From positions 3,081,335 through 3,145,334 of the forward strand of contig OX155954.1 in the NCBI GenBank assembly GCA_944548615.1: 64,000 bases of DNA, given 5' to 3'. The notes under the pieces were generated by a model. That model had not been told where the DNA came from, did no database searches, and was given only the letters and a program-made list of their open reading frames with translations. The position numbers were made by a program, and so were the translations under genes. Below are positions 9,391 through 21,269 of this stretch, piece by piece. Within the stretch, counting starts at the first letter, position 1, and the number at the start of each line of letters is the position of its first letter. This DNA is from Micropterix aruncella. Taxonomy: Eukaryota; Arthropoda; Insecta; Lepidoptera; Micropterigidae.

Positions 9391-9824
9391 TAGGGTTGCC
9401 AGATGTCCGGTATTTAAGCGTACAGTCCGGTATTTTCGAGGCCTGTCCGATAAAAAATAAATGGTCATACCGGACAGAACAATGTTCGGTATTTTGAGGA
9501 AAGTCGGTCACAAGCGCCTACAAAAGTAGGCATTTTTTCAAAGTAGGCAAGTTCCTACCTTTAAATTTGTTAAGTAAGTAGTAGATTGAAATATTCATAC
9601 CATTGTTTAATAAAGACTTAAACAGCATGTCAAAGTTAGCATAGTCTTGGCGACCACAATTTTATGACTGCATTATATTTTGTTACTAATTTAGTTGATT
9701 TATGTGATGTTGATTATTAAAAAATATCAGTATAAAAAACCCGTATTTTTTGCGACCTAGCATACCCCCCCCCCCCCCGTTTGGGGTTGTCCGGTATTTT
9801 TTCGCGACTCACCTGGCAACCCTA
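9391..9824. mobile_element. hAT MITE, unit 2 copy
   Basis: Same ends and flanking CTTGGGAC duplication as at 6,478-6,922. The poly-C run is 14 C. Confidence 0.9.
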
Positions 9825-10080
9825 CTTGGGACTGTAGCTAAAAACATTGATAAACTACCAATGTATGACCATATTTGGTATATTTTAAGATAATTCTTAT
9901 TCTTGAACGTGGTTATTTTTTAATCCCAGGCTTGTAACGGATTCTGCCGAATCTCCTTATCGTGAACAAGGTGAATATTTATTTTCTTAAATTAAAAAAA
10001 AATATTTGAGGTAACGATCATTATATGAGAGAGAACGGTTATGGTATACAAGAGAGTTATGTATAAAGATGTTGGAAGGC

Positions 10081-10248
10081 TAGATTGGTCAAAGCTGTAC
10101 TACGTTTTGGCAGTTAGGATTTTACTACGAAACGGAACGTGTAGATCGCACTCTTAGTTCCAAACATTAATTAATATTCTCTTATGTTCAGTCCCTCAAT
10201 AGATAGCGTTATAAACCCGCCTATACGGTATCTAATCCCAAAAAAAAA
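10081..10248 (-). mobile_element. MITE family G fragment, unit 2 copy
   Basis: Duplicate of 7,178-7,345. Confidence 0.65.
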
Positions 10249-10610
10249 AATATCAATTGAATTTTTAAATTATAGCTTTTATTATTTTAATATTATTTAC
10301 ATACAGATGTCAAATATTACCTTAGTATACAGGTTTCAATACAGAGTAATTGCGCGCGCTTTAATTTTCAAATGACTAATAAATGACATGCTAATCTCTC
10401 CTGTAATATTTCTGTGACTAATAGTTTCATGTTTATATTGTTACCATTAGTTGAATAATGCGTTTATATCATTAATCAGTCCTTGTCTGGATGGAGATCT
10501 GCATTTTAAAATATGATTTCATTTATTTGTCGAAAGTATTCAAGATAATGTGAGGTTACTAATATCCATTGGCTTCCTCACAATATCATATCTGAAGTAT
10601 CACACGGCCC

Positions 10611-10922
10611 AGCCCGGCCCGGTGGCATAGTGGTTAGGTCACCTGATCTTACATTGTGTTCCGGGTTCAATTCCCGGCTGGGTCACCATTTTCCGTCGGG
10701 ATAAAATTAACAGAATTGCATTTCAATTCTGTCGATCGAATCCAATAAAAAGACATACACTGACACATGTTACACGCACACATACTTTTAAACACTTGTT
10801 GGTTGTAAGATAAGTGTTGGTTGTAAGTGTTGTAAGTGTTGGTTGTAAGATATTGTCGTATGATAAAAAACACGCCCATTATGAAATTTTTCAATAAATA
10901 CTAGAAACAAACAAATAAAATT
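10611..10922 (+). mobile_element. tRNA-derived SINE, unit 2 copy
   Basis: Duplicate of 7,708-8,019, with both Pol III boxes kept. Confidence 0.85.
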
Positions 10923-12293
10923 TAAAAAAATACAATATTGAATTCGAACTTCACGCAAAACAACTGATTTTTCGCTAATTCAAGTAAATGACAGATATGT
11001 TCGCCATCGGTACTTAAGTACTTAAAATATAGAAGATGAAGAGAACCTATATCTCACTATTCATATAACATTTGTAATTATACCTTTCATTTGTACTATG
11101 CGATGTGGTACACTTCCTTAGCCAACTTTTTAAAATCTTTCATTCCTGTTTTCCACTTTTGTTTAAATTTTCCTCTCTTTTCGGATTATTCAGTGGCGGA
11201 GTTATTCGACCATCCCTGGGTTTTTAACCGTACATATTTCAACTATAGTCTATGCTTCCTTCTTGAAAAGCAGCAGCTTCTCCTAATTCGTGCAAACGCC
11301 ATCCTCAAAAATGCAAATCCAATTTTTTCCCGACACGCCCGAAGCTGGGAAATGTAGATTGGATCCGTGCAACGAGCTTTTTGAGTCCGTGATCGCATTT
11401 TGCTCGGCGGATGATAAATGGCTGCATTAAAAGTGCATTTCGCCAACCGGAAACTGAACAAAGCGAAAGATACGGGTAAAACGTCCGTTTTTCAGTTTTC
11501 AGTCGCGCGGACAACAAATGGGCAAATGAGCAGATGAATCGTCAGATTGCTAATACGAGTATATCGTGGGCTGAGTGCAAAAACACTTAGTCCAAAATCA
11601 TCGTTTTGAGATAGGGAGTAAATAGATATTTTATAAATTTCAATTCCAAATACCAGGAACGTACATTTAAAGCTAATCAGTCACCCCAAAACTTCACCGG
11701 CAAGCAGACAGCCCCCCTTGCTCCCAACTCCTTCACACCCCTCCCCCCCGACCACTCCCCTCCCTATCCGATAGTGATTGTATAAAGTGACAATGATAGC
11801 AAAAGTAGTTTTTTTTTGTGTTTCTAGCATTTCCGTGGTATTAAAATAGTTTTTTCCCAAAATGATGTAGTATTTTCTTAAACACGGCGGTATTACTTTT
11901 TTTTACGTCACTTGCATACGAGATATTCCAACAAGGCATCTATGAACCGAATCTTAGGTCTCTAACTGAAATATTTCGAGATTTAAGTATGATTAGCGCG
12001 CCATCTGGTGTACCGATTTTAACTACAATCTTTATAATCCCGAAGAGTGCTTTCTTTCTCTTATGGTCCGGCTGAAAAGAGAGAAGTATCGCCTTGGCCG
12101 GGTAGAGGAGGAATATTATAAAGAGCAGCACACGCCACTATTCAGCTAAAAGCCGTATAAAATGCGCCTAATCCGGTCATATAGCAGTCATACAAACGTT
12201 TATATGACTGCTATATGACCAGTTCTTGTGACTAAAAGCTGTAGCGATAACGTTGCCGTGACCGTTATATAGACAATTTGTGATACTTGGGAC

Positions 12294-12728
12294 TAGGGTT
12301 GCCAGATGTCCGGTATTTAAGCGTACAGTCCGGTATTTTCGAGGCCTGTCCGATAAAAAATAAATGGTCATACCGGACAGAACAATGTTCGGTATTTTGA
12401 GGAAAGTCGGTCACAAGCGCCTACAAAAGTAGGCATTTTTTCAAAGTAGGCAAGTTCCTACCTTTAAATTTGTTAAGTAAGTAGTAGATTGAAATATTCA
12501 TACCATTGTTTAATAAAGACTTAAACAGCATGTCAAAGTTAGCATAGTCTTGGCGACCACAATTTTATGACTGCATTATATTTTGTTACTAATTTAGTTG
12601 ATTTATGTGATGTTGATTATTAAAAAATATCAGTATAAAAAACCCGTATTTTTTGCGACCTAGCATACCCCCCCCCCCCCCCGTTTGGGGTTGTCCGGTA
12701 TTTTTTCGCGACTCACCTGGCAACCCTA
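12294..12728. mobile_element. hAT MITE, unit 3 copy
   Basis: Same ends and target duplication as the other two units. The poly-C run is 15 C. Confidence 0.9.
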
Positions 12729-12984
12729 CTTGGGACTGTAGCTAAAAACATTGATAAACTACCAATGTATGACCATATTTGGTATATTTTAAGATAATTC
12801 TTATTCTTGAACGTGGTTATTTTTTAATCCCAGGCTTGTAACGGATTCTGCCGAATCTCCTTATCGTGAACAAGGTGAATATTTATTTTCTTAAATTAAA
12901 AAAAAATATTTGAGGTAACGATCATTATATGAGAGAGAACGGTTATGGTATACAAGAGAGTTATGTATAAAGATGTTGGAAGGC

Positions 12985-13150
12985 TAGATTGGTCAAAGCT
13001 GTACTACGTTTTGGCAGTTAGGATTTTACTACGAAACGGAACGTGTAGATCGCACTCTTAGTTCCAAACATTAATTAATATTCTCTTATGTTCAGTCCCT
13101 CAATAGATAGCGTTATAAACCCGCCTATACGGTATCTAATCCCAAAAAAA
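12985..13150 (-). mobile_element. MITE family G fragment, unit 3 copy
   Basis: Duplicate of 7,178-7,345. Confidence 0.65.
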
Positions 13151-13513
13151 AAATATCAATTGAATTTTTAAATTATAGCTTTTATTATTTTAATATTATT
13201 TACATACAGATGTCAAATATTACCTTAGTATACAGGTTTCAATACAAAGTAATTGCGCGCGCTTTAATTTTCAAATGACTAATAAATGACATGCTAATCT
13301 CTCCTGTAATATTTCTGTGACTAATAGTTTCATGTTTATATTGTTACCATTAGTTGAATAATGCGTTTATATCATTAATCAGTCCTTGTCTGGATGGAGA
13401 TCTGCATTTTAAAATATGATTTCATTTATTTGTCGAAAGTATTCAAGATAATGTGAGGTTACTAATATCCATTGGCTTCCTCACAATATCATATCTGAAG
13501 TATCACACGGCCC

Positions 13514-13825
13514 AGCCCGGCCAGGTGGCATAGTGGTTAGGTCACCTGATCTTACATTGTGTTCCGGGTTCAATTCCCGGCTGGGTCACCATTTTCCGTC
13601 GGGATAAAATTAACAGAATTGCATTTCAATTCTGTCGATCGAATCCAATAAAAAGACATACACTGACACATGTTACACGCACACATACTTTTAAACACTT
13701 GTTGGTTGTAAGATAAGTGTTGGTTGTAAGTGTTGTAAGTGTTGGTTGTAAGATATTGTCGTATGATAAAAAACACGCCCATTATGAAATTTTTCAATAA
13801 ATACTAGAAACAAACAAATAAAATT
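13514..13825 (+). mobile_element. tRNA-derived SINE, unit 3 copy
   Basis: Duplicate of 7,708-8,019 with one substitution just before box A ('ccaggtggc'). Box A and box B are kept. Confidence 0.85.
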
Positions 13826-15224
13826 TAAAAAAATACAATATTGAATTCGAACTTCACGCAAAACAACTGATTTTTCGCTAATTCAAGTAAATGACAGATA
13901 TGTTCGCCATCGGTACTTAAGTACTTAAAATATAGAAGATGAAGAGAACCTATATCTCACTATTCATATAACATTTGTAATTATACCTTTCATTTGTACT
14001 ATGCGATGTGGTACACTTCCTTAGCCAACTTTTTAAAATCTTTCATTCCTGTTTTCCACTTTTGTTTAAATTTTCCTCTCTTTTCGGATTATTCAGTGGC
14101 GGAGTTATTCGACCATCCCTGGGTTTTTAACCGTACATATTTCAACTATAGTCTATGCTTCCTTCTTGAAAAGCAGCAGCTTCTCCTAATTCGTGCGAAC
14201 GCCATCCTCAAAAATGCAAATCCAATTTTTTCCCGACACGCCCGAAGCTGGGAAATGTAGATTGGATCCGTGCAACGAGCTTTTTGAGTCCGTGATCGCA
14301 TTTTGCTCGGCGGATGATAAATGGCTGCATTAAAAGTGCATTTCGCCAACCGGAAACTGAACAAAGCGAAAGATACGGGTAAAACGTCCGTTTTTCAGTT
14401 TTCAGTCGCGCGGACAACAACTGGGCAAATGAGCAGATGAATCGTCAGATTGCTAATACGAGTATATCGTGGGCTGAGTGCAAAAACACTTAGTCCAAAA
14501 TCATCGTTTTGAGATAGGGAGTAAATAGATATTTTATAAATTTCAATTCCAAATACCAGGAACGTACATTTAAAGCCAATCAGTCACCCCAAAACTTCAC
14601 CGGCAAGCAGACAGCCCCCCTTGCTCCCAACTCCTTCACACCCCTCCCCCCCCGACCACTCCCCTCCCTATCCGATAGTGATAGTATAAAGTGACAATGA
14701 TAGCAAAAGTAGTTTTTTTTTGTGTTTCTAGCATTTCCGTGGTATTAAAATAGTTTTTTCCCAAAATGATGTAGTATTTTCTTAAACACGGCGGTATTAC
14801 TTTTTTTTACGTCACTTGCATACGAGATATTCCAACAAGGCATCTATGAACCGAATCTTAGGTCTCTAACTGAAATATTTCGAGATTTAAGTATGATTAG
14901 CGCGCCATCTGGTGTACCGATTTTAACTACAATCTTTATAATCCCGAAGAGTGCTTTCTTTCTCTTATGGTCCGGCTGAAAAGAGAGAAGTATCGCCTTG
15001 GCCGGGTAGAGGAGGAATATTATAAAGAGCAGCACACGCGTATCCAATTATTGTTGTTGTCTTTCCTCGCAATGAAGTCCCTATCATAACGAATTCTAAC
15101 ATTATCACCAAATCACTATATGCTTAGCATCGTCACCAAGGCACGTGATTATTTTAATCTTAAAACATTGATTAAATGCCAAATTATGTGCCCTGACATG
15201 TAAAGCATTTGGGAAGTATATATA

Positions 15225-15345
15225 CACCCACACATACATACACAGACACACAGACACACACACACACACACACACGCACGCACGAACGCACGCATACACA
15301 CACGAACGCACCCTTGCACGCATGCACGCACCACACACAATATAG
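15225..15345. repeat. CA/CACG-rich microsatellite
   Basis: Runs of (CA)n, (CACG)n and related variants ('acacagacacac', 'cgcacgcacgaacgcacgca'). Open frames on both strands here are low-complexity artefacts. Confidence 0.9.
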
Positions 15346-15680
15346 AGATCTCGCAGACACAATATGTGACCGAATAGAATTCAATACATGTTTTAAAACT
15401 GGCAATTGCGACACAATAAACGGGGTGTGGCAGCTCGGCGAGTATTAGCTACATGCTAGAGTCGGTCTGCCACTCAACAGACAAGCGAGACAGACAATTA
15501 AGGTCATTCGTCAACTAATAGGTGTGTAATAGTACAATAATGATATTATGGGAGTTGCTAACCGCACACTCGAGATTAGGTAATCGAGACTTGAAGACAC
15601 AACAGTAGTCTATCTATAGTGATTAGTAATGCCTAAACCTACATTTATATATGTATTTCCAAATCAGAATAATATTTATA
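15346..15680. other. Unassigned sequence
   Basis: No gene or recognised repeat. Confidence 0.3.
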
Positions 15681-15684
15681 CGCA

Positions 15685-15796
15685 GAAATATATCTATACG
15701 TACAAATTAGCATTCATGTACGTATAGATATATTTCCCCATGTTTTAAAGACAGTATATACGACAGTATATAGACAGTATATAGACAGTATATATG
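15685..15796. repeat. Perfect 19-bp-arm hairpin plus short GACAGTATATA tandem
   Basis: GAAATATATCTATACGTAC (15,685-15,703) pairs exactly with 15,718-15,736 across a 14-base loop. From 15,750 to 15,796 'acagtatatag'-type units repeat about four times. Confidence 0.7.
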
Positions 15797-15799
15797 ATT

Positions 15800-16140
15800 G
15801 AGTGCATCTATCTTCTCAGGCGGAGATAATATACCGCGAACAAAATTCCTTAGATGTAAAAATGGATAGTACCCATACACCTTGGTGTATAGAATCTTTA
15901 GAAAACCGTTTTGCCCTTTCTCCAGCATCAGTCTATAAAACTCCCCAAATGGCAGCATAGATTGCCAGCCAGTTTCTCAATATCGAGTCCCACGGCAAAC
16001 TCATGACGCTCATATCGCTGAACCACTTCACATCACGGAGCAGAAACCCGAATAGCCCATACAATGAGTTAGAAAAAGACACCGCTGGTCACAATATGTC
16101 AGATCGAAGACAAACTTCACTACGAGATCAGTCATCTCCG
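15800..16140. other. Unassigned sequence
   Basis: A minus frame ending near 15,707 and short plus frames are open, but no motif is recognised. Confidence 0.3.
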
Positions 16141-16142
16141 TC

Positions 16143-16668
16143 TTTTATTAAAATGCTCCGTCCCGAGCCAACCCTGGGGCAGCAGCCATGTCATAGTGGA
16201 ACTTAGAACGGGCTATCATAATTGAATGCTATACAGAATTTCGTGTTTGTGCTGTTGACCGTTGAGGAGTCCCCTCGTTGGAAGCCAACCCTGGGTGCAG
16301 CAGCCCTGTCGCGGTGAAACTTAGAACGAACTATTATTATTGAACGCGTATACAAAATTTGTTTATGTGCTGTTGATCGTTGAGGAGTCCCCTCTTCGGG
16401 TGCCAACCCTGGGCGCAGCAGCCAAGTCGTGCGTGAAATTTAGAACGGGCTATCAAAATTGAATGCGCATACAAAACTGTGTGTCTGTGGTGTTGACCGT
16501 GAAAGAGTATCCTTGTTGGGAGACGATCCTGGGTGTAGAATCAGGTCATGATCACCATAAAAATGCATTGTCATCGTAACTGAACCAACATGTAAAATGT
16601 CAACTTCATAGGATTAAGAGGAAGTGGTTCTAATTCAGCTTGCAAGATTTGACCTGAACAAACTAACA
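16143..16668 (+). repeat. Repeat family B with internal ~118-bp tandem units (copy 1)
   Basis: The block 'gccaaccctgggtgcagcag' recurs at about 16,167, 16,283 and 16,402 and in diverged form near 16,520, giving a 116-120-bp period. Each unit ends 'gctgttgaccgttgaggagtcc'. A unique end follows ('cagcttgcaagatttgacct'). The whole structure occurs inverted at 56,148-56,593, so it is a mobile element with an internal minisatellite. Confidence 0.75.
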
Positions 16669-16669
16669 A

Positions 16670-17185
16670 ACATTACCAGGTAAATAAAAGCTTGTAAAAT
16701 ACACGCTTTAGTAACATGGCCAGGGAAACAAACGCTGACATTTTAAGAAATGATCCTATTTTACATTATTATTCCAGTAATCCATAAATAATGCTTAATC
16801 TTATTCTCATACACTCTGTCTAATAACTCGCTAGCGAACCGCGTACGTAGGTGTTTTCTAACGGCTACTGCAAACTTTTTACGAGGCAACTTTTTCTCTC
16901 CGTTGCCGAATTGGCTTCGGCGAGGCCTCGGTGCTCGATATTACGCAAGTACGGCGAAGGAATTATTACCAAGGAGAGCCTAAAAGGTCGGTCGTTGACC
17001 TCTAATGTAAACTTGCTGCCTCTCCCTCGCCTCCCTACCTGCCTCAATGGCTTCTGAACGACGTAATGAAATTAAATAATATAAGCATTGCGTCGGCGCA
17101 GTTCGCCGCCCGTTCGTTCGTTACTCCACGAGTATATGCGGGTTGATAAGGTCTACGTACATGCGTGTGCAAGAACACACAGAAC
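16670..17185. other. Unassigned sequence with a 68-codon open frame
   Basis: The plus frame 16,851-17,057 and an overlapping minus frame are both open in a moderately CpG-rich patch. No domain is visible, and the double-strand openness suggests composition, not a gene. Confidence 0.25.
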
Positions 17186-17189
17186 CTTC

Positions 17190-17870
17190 TTCTATCCCAC
17201 CCTATGATGGGTTTTAGTTATCGAGTTATTCACTTCACCTGCATTTCGGTCTTTACCCACAGAATCAAGTCATCGCAGTTTTGGTCGCAGTACTTCACGA
17301 TGGCATTTAGGTTTTCTACAAAGAATGTTTTTTAATGACTGTTGGCTTTCAATTCTTTCGACATTCCCTAAAGTTCTGAGCTTTTCGATTTTTGGAACTC
17401 TCACGACATGTACATCATTAAACAAGTAATACTGTTCTTGGTCGTCTCTCCACCCATCATCCTCTTTCTCCGTCTACATCTAGGACATTTTTAAACGTGT
17501 CGGTGAGAGCTAATGTTTCTGAGTCAAAACTGTTATGATAAGTGTTTTGTAAAGGGTTTCCTTCGTCTTCCGGAATAACGGACAGAATTCCATTTGAGAG
17601 TGGATTCCAAAGTAACACCTGTTTGCAGTCATTAAGGGCACTTTCACATCTTCATTTGGGTCGCTGTTAATTAATGAGCCGAACAAGGCATGTGAATTTC
17701 TTAATAGTTTCAAAGGTATAGGGACCTACAACAATAGGTGGAGCTAATTTCGCTCTTCAACGAATGCAGTCATGTACTTAATTGTCTCCTGTTTATCTCC
17801 AGACAATACATACAGGCCGCTCTGTCTGCATTTTTTGAGAGTTTGTAGACAGCATGTAATTATATCAAAA
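17190..17870 (-). pseudogene. Non-LTR retrotransposon reverse transcriptase, C-terminal half, decayed
   Basis: Minus-strand translation in shifting frames gives segments in the right order for the thumb and C-terminal part of a LINE reverse transcriptase. These are a 'KYM' segment near 17,785, then 'FGSLINSD', 'ANRCYFGI' and 'RKTKETLYKTLI' (17,510-17,713), then 'YLFNDVHVVRV' and 'NVERIESQ' (about 17,340-17,440). The family has LGSLI...NRCYF...LYKTLIRPV...GSETW, followed by a GHV.RM stretch; here the region after KTLI is frameshifted and the GSETW part is lost. The enzyme copies element RNA into the genome; this copy is inactive. Clade (RTE-like or related) is uncertain. Confidence 0.8.
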
Positions 17871-19655
17871 TCATCACTAAGCTTCATTAGTTATCTACCT
17901 TTTTAGGATGGGGCCGTTATCAAATCAACCTCAAATACATTTTTTATTATAAAAGACTTTATAAAAATCCAGTCATTATCATAGATCGCCGAATAAATTG
18001 CTATTAGTTTTTCCGTCAATGCTATTAGCACCACATGTATTTCGCCGGCGCGAAATGGTTTCCGAATCGTACTATGCAGTAGATAAATCTAATATCATAT
18101 TTAATAAATGGTTATGTTATTAATATTCTACTGCACAGAATAATAATAGACCATTGAACCAAATAAGATTTTGCGCACATTGCACAAAATATTAAATAGA
18201 AAACTCTAATATAATATAATTTCATGGAGGATTTATCATTGTCATGATACCGCCCACAAAAAGATAACCCGGTTTTGCCTCAATTCAGGATGAATGGAGC
18301 TGTCTTCCGCACTTAATACGAGTATGAGAGACGTTATATTGCTGACATTCCCTCCAAATTTATTTTAATCTCTTACAATAATTTACAGCAAATCGTCCGA
18401 CCGTGGGCAAATGAGATGTTTGCCTTTTAATCTTTCGTATCAAGGAGTACAAATAGAATACTTCAAATAAAATGAAGTCTGTGACTATCAGCCTTTGAAA
18501 GGTTACAAATAACTATTGATTTCAAGTTAATGTAAAATATTTAGGGGTAACAATAAAAACCAATGAAGGGTCACGGGGATTAATGATCAATATCAACTTA
18601 TTGAAATTTTTGGTAATTTCATTTTAAAAATTTACTATCTTAGAAAATGTCTGTTAACCTTTGTTAAAACCTTTTTCTCACTCAAACGTGTCAACAAAGC
18701 TTTGAAAGAGAATAAAATATATTTGTTTCTGTAAACCAAATATATTTGAGTAAAAAAAATACATTTTCCATAAATGATACCTCAGAAAAATTCGAAAACT
18801 ATAATATAACGGTGGCTTATTCAATGGAGGCTACTGTTACCGCATATAATTGCATAATTGCATAAATACAGAGATCGGCCGCCTGCGAATTGTCAAACAG
18901 GAGAACCACCGATCAGTGGTATTGGAATTTCAGCGGTTAAGTGAATAATATGTCAAACTACTATTTGCAATAACCGGTACCTAGCTGAAACCCGTCGAAA
19001 TCAACGGTCACTTTATTGACAGTAGTGTTTCAAAAATAAACGGAAAAATACAAATTTATTTACAAATAATATTTCTTTGGATTAATTCGATTACGTTGCA
19101 GTGCCTTGCTTATTTGATCTACGATCAGGAATGTCACTAAGGTCTTGGAGAAAACGGACAGCAACAATCGAAGAGCGACGCGTACGTGATATGAAGTGTA
19201 ACAGAAAGTAAACAAAAAGATTCGCGCCGATTCAGCTTACTGTAGCAACTATACTCTATATGGAGATGAAATGATTGAAACCTTTAAAATTTGTTTTTAA
19301 CATGTTTATTTTCTACCCCTAATTATAAGTATTTAATAGTTTTTAAGGTAGTTGTTGCTTGTTTTTTCTTTTGTGATCAAATAATAATTTTATTACGACA
19401 ATTTTATTTTTAATTTTTTTGTTACAAAAATATTTTGTTTTTGTAATAATCACAGTATTGAACAAGCACGCACAAAATTAAACGTTCACCTTAGAACAGG
19501 TCCCGGCCTAGTTAGGTGGCGTTGTCACTGGACTTTGCAATGTATTCATTTTCTGCTATTTATTCAATGTTTAAATATTTCTGTCCATAGTTCCTAAGAT
19601 AAAATTGCTTTAAATTATTTTTGAATTACTTAAATAAATAAATAAAACTATATTG
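17871..19655. other. Long unassigned stretch, no gene recognised
   Basis: AT-rich DNA without convincing ORFs. A near-palindromic 'atttcgccggcgcgaaat' lies near 18,039. Nothing supports an exon or a known repeat. Confidence 0.3.
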
Positions 19656-19659
19656 AGTA

Positions 19660-19880
19660 AAAAAAATTGGTTGTCACCTCTAGACTTTCCCGGCAAGCAG
19701 ACAATCCCTCTGACACGCCGAACCACCTAAACCCTTAACCACCTCCCCCCACACCTCGACCCCTACGCTTCCTCGGGCAACCCTCCTTCTCTCTCACTCT
19801 TTCCCTTTCTCCCCCAAACCACCTCATCTCACCCCCCCCCTAAATACCCCCACCTTCCTCCCAACCTTCACCCACGGTTA
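19660..19880 (+). repeat. C-rich repeat, 'cccggcaagcagaca' family
   Basis: Starts 'ctttcccggcaagcagacaa' and continues as C-rich DNA with almost no G. It matches the modules at 8,770 (three times) and the reversed copy at 37,120-37,315. There is no coding sequence. Confidence 0.6.
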
Positions 19881-20611
19881 CAGGAAAAAACACGTTTCAA
19901 ATTAATATATATATCGTAAAAAAGTTTAAAATTCAGCAATAAATAAATAAAATATTATTTCACATATTATACACACTTCACAAAAAAAATAGTTAAGAAG
20001 AGCTGTCATATAATTTATTAAAACAAGTAAAAAGATCTCTCATATGGCATATGGTTTATTGTTATTGGAGTGCGGACCCAAAGAGTGAAATTCTCTCTTG
20101 TGATTCACAAGAAATTCATAACAGGGTTTATATATATTTTTTTAATGTATAAAATGGTGTAATCTCGTATACTACGTCATACTGTGTGCTTGCCTAATTT
20201 AATAAGTAAATAAATGTATTAATTAAAGGATATGAAATTCTGTATTTTATCTGTTTTCCTGAATGAATTGAAGTAGAACCCTAAGATCCAGCTATGATCT
20301 CCGAATCGCCGACAGCTTTAGGGGCAACAGTCGCTTTATTCCGGAGCTTACTCTAACAGCGCAAAATTATGGCCGCTAGTTGTTCGACGTGAAAATACGT
20401 GGGAGTGAAACGACGAAGCGAAAACAAACGTAAAAAGCTACTACACAATTTCACCGACGCGGGACGCTGAAATAGGTCAATAAAATGTTCACATATTCAT
20501 GGCAAATATGTGCGAGCGTGAGCGGCAATGTTAAAATTAATACAGTAGACGAGTTAATTAAATTTTGAATTTTATCAACGCAAAATTCTGGATGTTTTTA
20601 TTCAGTATTCA
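19881..20611. other. Unassigned sequence
   Basis: No recognised gene. 'cactgagaaaaatat' at 20,615-20,629 is identical to the terminus of the family D element at 39,012, so a lone end of that family may lie here. Confidence 0.3.
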
Positions 20612-20642
20612 TACACTGAGAAAAATATTGGATTGATTCCTA

Positions 20643-20958
20643 GGGGCTGTCTAGACGATTAAGCATGCTTGTCAAGCATAGCATCGCAGGCTGGGAAGGG
20701 ATCGTAAACCGCAGGAAATATGCAAATATCTTTTTTAAATATTTAGCAAAAATGCCTAATTTTGTAGTTTATACCAGAGAGTCACGTTAATTAGACGTAA
20801 TTGATTGATGAATAACGTGACTCCCTGATATAAAACTACAAAATTAGGCATTATCGGTAAATATTTTAAAAAATGCATATTTCCTGCAATTTACGATCCC
20901 TCCAAGCCCGCGACGCGATGCTTGACAAGCATGCCTGATCGTCTAGAGAGCCTCTTAC
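20643..20958. mobile_element. Near-complete palindrome of about 315 bp (foldback MITE)
   Basis: The left half (GGGGCTGTCTAGACGAT, then AGCATGCTTGTCAAGCAT, then GCCTAATTTTGTAGTTT, then GAGTCACGTTA) is mirrored in the right half with few mismatches. Arms are about 150 bp around a small centre near 20,800. It is a non-autonomous DNA element or foldback; the transcript would form a long hairpin RNA. Confidence 0.85.
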
Positions 20959-20977
20959 ATTACCATTTTGTTATTAA

Positions 20978-21220
20978 CCCTCAAGCACTGACATATGTTT
21001 TTTTTAACATTACCGGTAATGTAGGTCTCAGAGACTCCCAAAGATAAAACTGGATAAAAATATACATAACATTTTTTTCATACAATACACAGCTCGCAGA
21101 GCACTAAACAAATCGAAGCTTCCTAAGCGCACAACACTCTCACGCGCACCAGAGCGAGACAGCAATAGCTTCTTTTTGCGATGGGAGTCTGTCAGACCTA
21201 CATATATCAGTGCTTAAGTT
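20978..21220. mobile_element. Inverted-repeat element next to the foldback
   Basis: 'caagcactgacatatg' at 20,981 is mirrored by 'catatatcagtgcttaag' near 21,203. Inside these, 'gtaggtctcagagactccca' pairs with 'tgggagtctgtcagacctac'. A TTAA lies next to both sides, as piggyBac-type insertions would leave, but the true ends are uncertain. Confidence 0.55.
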
Positions 21221-21269
21221 TTTATGTACAGAGGTTAAGGTTTTTTATGTTCAGGGGTTAAGGTTTTAT

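Larger units (their letters stand above)
9231..12133. repeat. 2.9-kb tandem triplication, unit 2 (2,903 bp)
   Basis: Near-identical to unit 1 base for base. Poly-C is 14 C. It shares with unit 3 the variant 'atgtgatgttgattatt' where unit 1 has 'atgtaatgttgattaat', and it has a private G at 'tacagagtaattg' near 10,341. Confidence 0.95.
12134..15037. repeat. 2.9-kb tandem triplication, unit 3 (2,904 bp)
   Basis: Near-identical to units 1 and 2. Poly-C is 15 C. It carries private substitutions: 'ggccaggtggc' (13,520), 'gtgcgaacgcc' (14,198), 'acaactgggc' (14,417) and 'aaagccaatcag' (14,573). It ends at '...agcacac' followed by unrelated 'gcgtatccaatt'. The dinucleotide GC is shared between the two outer breakpoints. 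Confidence 0.95.

Noticed and set aside
7281..14420. Small ORFs conserved at three positions (75, 88, 72 and 70 codons)
   Set aside because: Their identity reflects the recent tandem triplication. They overlap on both strands, one lies over a SINE, and none has a motif.
15105..15448. Cys/Val/Arg-rich frames on the minus strand and Thr/His-rich frames on the plus strand
   Set aside because: Translation of CA/CACG microsatellite; low complexity on both strands.
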